From: Catenulispora rubra
GTDB lineage: Bacteria; Actinomycetota; Actinomycetes; Streptomycetales; Catenulisporaceae
Direction of reading: 5' to 3'
Length of the DNA: 39,165 bases
Assembly (NCBI RefSeq): GCF_015356825.1
Contig: NZ_JAACYW010000085.1
Location: 1-39,165, forward strand
Both the position numbers and the translations under genes were made by a program. Below are positions 35,872 to 39,165 of this stretch, in pieces. Under the pieces are notes generated by a model, which was given only the letters and a program-made list of their open reading frames with translations, was not told the origin of the DNA and did not search any database. Numbering within the stretch: the first letter of the stretch is position 1; every line of letters starts with the position of its first letter.

Positions 35872-38522
35872 GCGTCGTCCCCGCCGTGCCGTGACGGCTG
35901 CCGGGCCCCGAACAGCTCGTCGGCCATGGAGAGCGCGTCCTGTTCCGGTTCCTCGTCGAACTCCGGCTTGGTGATGTAGTCCGGGACTTCCCATTCGCTG
36001 AGGACCGGCGGTGCGGAGATCTCCTCGGCTCGCGGTGTGGTGCTGGGGGGAGTCGGCTTAGGAGTCGGCGTGACGGCGCGCGTGGACGGTGCATACGAAT
36101 CCATCGTCTGCTCCGGCCGGGTCGCCGGTCGGTCGGTCGGCGCGAGCCGCGAGGACAGCTCACTGGAGCCCGCGCCCTGAGCCCGCTCGCGCGCCGCGCG
36201 CTCGGCCTTGGCCGCTTCTTCCTCTAAGCGCCGCATGTTTTCCTGGCGCGCGAACTCCCGCGCGTCCTGCTCCCGCTGCGCCTGGTCCTGCTGTTCGGCT
36301 TCGGCCTCGGCGCGGCGGCGCTCGGCGTCGGAGAGCTCTGCCATCTGTACTGCGCGCTCCTGCGCAGCCTTGCGGCGCTCCTCCTCACGGCGTGCCGCTT
36401 CCTCGGTCATCTGCTGACGCGACAGGTGGATCCGGCCGTCCAGCCGTGCCTTGATCCGCCCGGAGATCTGCTCGATCGTCTCCAGGGCGTTGATCACGAT
36501 GAACCGCTCCGGCTCGGCCGCGGCCAGCTCCAGATAGCGGTTGCGGACCCGGCGGTGGAAGTCCACGGACTCCAGCTCCAGCCGGTCGGCCGGGGTCTTG
36601 CGCCGCCGCGCCGCCTCGATCGGGTCCAGGTCCATCAGGACCGTGACGTCCGGCATCAGGCCCTGCGTGGCCCAGTGCGACAGCAGCTCGACCTCCCGGG
36701 CCGACAGCGCGCGGCCCGCGCCCTGATAGGCCAGCGAGGAGTCGACGTAGCGGTCGGTGATCACCACCGCGCCGCGCTCCAGGGCCGGCCGGACCACCCG
36801 CTCGACGTGGTCGGCGCGGTCCGCGGCGTAGATCAGGGCCTCGGCGCGCGGGGAGATGACGTCGGCGTTGTGCGCGTCCAGCACGATGTTCCGCAGCTTC
36901 GTGCCCAGCGGCGTCCCGCCCGGCTCGCGGGTCACCACGACCTCGTGGCCGCGCCCGCGCAGCCAGTCGGCCAGCAGGTCCAGCTGCGTGGACTTGCCGC
37001 TGCCGTCGCCGCCCTCGAAGGACAGGAAGGTACCGGTGTAGGTGTGCGCGGGCCTTTCGATCCCGGTGCCTTCCGGCAGCGGGTTCCCGTCGGCTCCGGC
37101 CGCCGGTCCGGAGGTGGTCCCCGACTCCGCCACGCCCCCGGCGCGCGTCGGAGCGGCGGTGCGCTTGAGCGCCGCCTTCAGTTCGTTCCGCAACGATTTC
37201 CCTGGCACGTCATCCATCATCCTGTACGCCACCCACCCGACGCCCATCGCCAGCAGTCCCGCGCCGAAAAGAGTGATGGCCGCGCCACCATAGGTGATAG
37301 ATGCGCCGGGAACGCTAAGCGTGTGTGCCCCGAACATGCCGGCCACCGCCGGGGACACGGCCAGGATGAGGACCAGCGTCACCCGGATCAGGGACTGGAC
37401 GAAGGCGAACGTCCGGCCGCGCAGCTCGTCGGCCACCTCGCGGCCCAGCATCGTCTGCCCGATGATCCACGCAGTCCCGCCGAGGAAGCCGATGACCAGC
37501 GCGCACAGCACGCTGATCAGCAGGACCGGCACCAGGGCGAACACGCAGAGGACCAGCCCCGCGGCGAAGATGACGGAGCCGAACAGCCGCTGCCGCGACA
37601 CCCCGGCCAGCACCCGGGAGCCGGAGAACATCCCGGCGGCCAGGCCGAGGAAGACGGTGCCGAACAGGACTCCGTACGCCGCCTGGCCTGCGTGGAGATC
37701 GCCGACGTAGGTCCGGGCCAGCCCGACCACCGCGCCGCCGGCCGCGAAGGCCCCGGTTGTGCCGATGATCACACCGCGGATCCGCTTGTCCTCGCCGAGG
37801 TAGTGCCAGCCGTCGAACAGGGTGCGCAGTGGCGAGCGGGTGTCGGTGGTGTGGCGACGCTCTGCGGCGCGCTCTGTAGCGGACCGCGCAGGGATGCTCT
37901 TAAGGCGCGCAATCGTAAGAGCGGAGAACAGGAATGTAAGCGCATCGAAGTAGAGAGCGAGGCTGACCGGTTTGGCCGTGAAGAAGTTCCACTGGCTTGC
38001 GAGGCCCCTCGTGATCAGCGACAGCACGGTGAACACTCCCGCCGCGATGGGAGCGGTGCCGTAGGCGGTGAGCAGTGACACCTGGTTCGCGGGCTCCAGG
38101 AGCCGCGGCGGGACCAGGTTCGGGACCGTCGCCTCCTTGGCCGGGATCCAGAACATCGCCGCGATCTCGATCAGGAAGGTGGCCGTGAACAGCCACCACA
38201 GGCTGCCGACCAGCGGGATCGAAATGAAGAACAGGCAGCGAGCGCTGTCGCCGGCCACCATCGTCCAGCGCCGGTCCAGCCGGTCGGCGACCACCCCGGC
38301 GATCGGCCCGAACAACACGGCCGGGATCAGCCGGACCACGAAGACGCCAGCGACCGCATAGGAGCGGCCCGCATAGCCGCCTCCGGCCAGGGACACCGCC
38401 AGCGAGGACTGCGCCAGCAGCCCGAGCCAGTCCCCGAGGCTGGACAGCGACAGGGCCGTCCACAGCCGGCGGAAGTCGGGGATGGCGAGCACGTCGCGGA
38501 TCCCGGCCGGTGATGACTCCAT
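35868..38522 (-). CDS. tmk: MFS-type membrane domain fused to thymidylate kinase, with coiled-coil tail
   Basis: dTMP kinase makes dTDP for DNA synthesis. Residues 1-435 form a major-facilitator-like 12-helix domain (IPDFRRLWTALSLSSLGDWLG to GWVAYRMM). After a linker, residues about 497-705 are a complete thymidylate kinase: Walker A FEGGDGSGKST (502-512), TREPGGTPLG, DRYVDSSLAYQG (590-601) and the ARRRK/RLE lid region. Residues about 715-795 are a Glu/Arg/Ala coiled coil, followed by a Pro/Thr linker and an acidic end. MFS-tmk fusions are known in actinobacteria. A TTA codon occurs at codon 766. The ATG lies 6 nt after TACCGT; holB overlaps by 4 bp. Confidence 0.95.
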   Translation of the reverse strand: MESSPAGIRDVLAIPDFRRLWTALSLSSLGDWLGLLAQSSLAVSLAGGGYAGRSYAVAGVFVVRLIPAVLFGPIAGVVADRLDRRWTMVAGDSARCLFFISIPLVGSLWWLFTATFLIEIAAMFWIPAKEATVPNLVPPRLLEPANQVSLLTAYGTAPIAAGVFTVLSLITRGLASQWNFFTAKPVSLALYFDALTFLFSALTIARLKSIPARSATERAAERRHTTDTRSPLRTLFDGWHYLGEDKRIRGVIIGTTGAFAAGGAVVGLARTYVGDLHAGQAAYGVLFGTVFLGLAAGMFSGSRVLAGVSRQRLFGSVIFAAGLVLCVFALVPVLLISVLCALVIGFLGGTAWIIGQTMLGREVADELRGRTFAFVQSLIRVTLVLILAVSPAVAGMFGAHTLSVPGASITYGGAAITLFGAGLLAMGVGWVAYRMMDDVPGKSLRNELKAALKRTAAPTRAGGVAESGTTSGPAAGADGNPLPEGTGIERPAHTYTGTFLSFEGGDGSGKSTQLDLLADWLRGRGHEVVVTREPGGTPLGTKLRNIVLDAHNADVISPRAEALIYAADRADHVERVVRPALERGAVVITDRYVDSSLAYQGAGRALSAREVELLSHWATQGLMPDVTVLMDLDPIEAARRRKTPADRLELESVDFHRRVRNRYLELAAAEPERFIVINALETIEQISGRIKARLDGRIHLSRQQMTEEAARREEERRKAAQERAVQMAELSDAERRRAEAEAEQQDQAQREQDAREFARQENMRRLEEEAAKAERAARERAQGAGSSELSSRLAPTDRPATRPEQTMDSYAPSTRAVTPTPKPTPPSTTPRAEEISAPPVLSEWEVPDYITKPEFDEEPEQDALSMADELFGARQPSRHGGDDA

Positions 38523-38528
38523 GCAACC

Positions 38529-38534
38529 ACGGTA
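38529..38534 (-). promoter_or_regulatory. -10 box (TACCGT) of leaderless tmk
   Basis: On the minus strand TACCGT ends 6 nt before ATG 38522, the same box as at the DUF3180 gene. Confidence 0.5.
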
Positions 38535-38661
38535 GTGCTCTGTGTTTTCGAACGGGGCGGTCGCGTGCCGTGGTTCGGCGGCGCGGGTGATTCTCCGTAC
38601 CGCCGGACCACGGATATCCGACCTGCGGCCGGGTGCGGGTCGGCCCGCCGTCCCCGCCGCT

Positions 38662-39165
38662 TCACCAGGCGATGGCGCTCTGCATGTCGTACTGCCAGTA
38701 GGTGACGAACGCGGAGTTCTGGTCCACGACCGTGCCGTTGGGCAGGGGCAGCTTCAGGGAGCCGGGCAGGGAGCCGGACTGGTCCAGGGACTCCAGGAAC
38801 ACCTCGACCTGGGGCTCGACCTTGCCGGCGGAGCTGTCGGCGGCGGAGGTGCCGATGGAGGCGTAGGCCGACTGGCCCGGGTCGATGGTGACCACGGCCT
38901 GCGGCTTGCTGTCCTCGACGGCCTGGGTGACGGCCTGCTGGTCGGCGTCGAAGCGCAGGTCGGGGTAGTAGTACACGCTGCAGGCGGCGGTGCCGGTGTT
39001 GGTGACGGTGAGCAGGACGTGGTTGATGGGGCGGACGAGGGGCACAGTCTCCCCCTGCACATACCGATGCAGCGTCGAGGTCCCCACATGCAGCCGCTTC
39101 GCCAGGACCCCGTAACTCAGGCCCGACCGCTCCTTCAAATCGCTCAGCAGAGCGGCGAAACCCTC
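38662..39165 (-). CDS. Partial HTH-DUF4232-like fusion protein (5' end beyond window)
   Basis: The visible 167 residues start inside an XRE-type helix-turn-helix (FAALLSDLKERSGLSYGVLAKRLHVGTSTLHRYVQGETVPL). They continue directly, with almost no linker, into a sequence resembling DUF4232 beta domains (NHVLLTVTNTGTAACSVYYYPDLRF, QAVVTIDPGQSAYASIG). DUF4232 domains are usually extracytoplasmic, so joining one to a cytoplasmic DNA-binding domain without a visible membrane segment is odd. It may be a deletion-derived chimera or a genuine fusion. The start lies outside the window. Confidence 0.7.
   Translation of the reverse strand, partial: EGFAALLSDLKERSGLSYGVLAKRLHVGTSTLHRYVQGETVPLVRPINHVLLTVTNTGTAACSVYYYPDLRFDADQQAVTQAVEDSKPQAVVTIDPGQSAYASIGTSAADSSAGKVEPQVEVFLESLDQSGSLPGSLKLPLPNGTVVDQNSAFVTYWQYDMQSAIAW

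Overview
The window is chromosomal DNA of a high-GC Gram-positive actinobacterium. Coding third positions are almost all G or C. GTG starts and 4-bp ATGA/GTGA overlaps between genes are common. Many genes appear to be leaderless: a TAnnnT box lies 6-7 nt before the start codon. The set of actinobacterial families (F420-associated zincin, DUF3180, DUF2530, DUF2617, an MFS-thymidylate kinase fusion) supports this. The family Catenulisporaceae is my best guess, but it is only an inference. I recognised no rRNA, tRNA, CRISPR array, insertion sequence or replication origin. Most of the window looks like stable core genome, with a looser regulator-rich part at about 29-34.7 kb.

Layout. (1) 1-2.5 kb: a MerR regulator (cut by the window edge) divergent from a polysaccharide deacetylase, with a MerR-type dyad between them, then an F420-associated zincin. 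(2) 2.7-13.4 kb, plus strand: tilS, hpt, ftsH, folE, a membrane lysyltransferase-like protein, folP, an NTF2-like protein, folB, folK and a DUF3180 protein. This is the conserved tRNA modification, purine salvage, membrane protease and folate block. An ECF (SigR/SigH-like) promoter match precedes ftsH, and an 11-bp-period tandem array lies between folK and DUF3180. (3) 13.5-23.9 kb: a membrane/coiled-coil protein, an orphan nuoD, a secreted wall-anchored-like protein, a SWIM zinc-finger protein, a membrane Ser/Thr kinase, a MidA/NDUFAF7-type methyltransferase and a histidine kinase/response regulator pair. (4) 24-30 kb: a Uma2 nuclease-like gene, an AzgA purine permease, DUF2530, DUF2617, a short-chain dehydrogenase, a membrane-anchored SRPBCC protein and a GntR regulator. 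(5) 30.2-34.7 kb: two AraC regulators, a VOC protein, a HAD-like protein with an altered first motif, and a DUF1772/NmrA operon divergent from its likely AraC regulator. (6) 34.7-39.2 kb, minus strand: holB and the MFS-tmk fusion, then a partial HTH/DUF4232-like fusion at the right edge.

The most thought-provoking combination is the orphan NuoD with a MidA/NDUFAF7-like methyltransferase in the same neighbourhood. The mitochondrial counterpart of that enzyme dimethylates an arginine of NDUFS2, the NuoD homologue, and that HRG arginine is present here. The same NuoD appears to have Trp where complex I has its quinone-site Tyr. Short in-frame tandem repeats that add charged or low-complexity tails (response regulator, DUF2530, lysyltransferase-like protein, membrane protein) are a second recurring theme.
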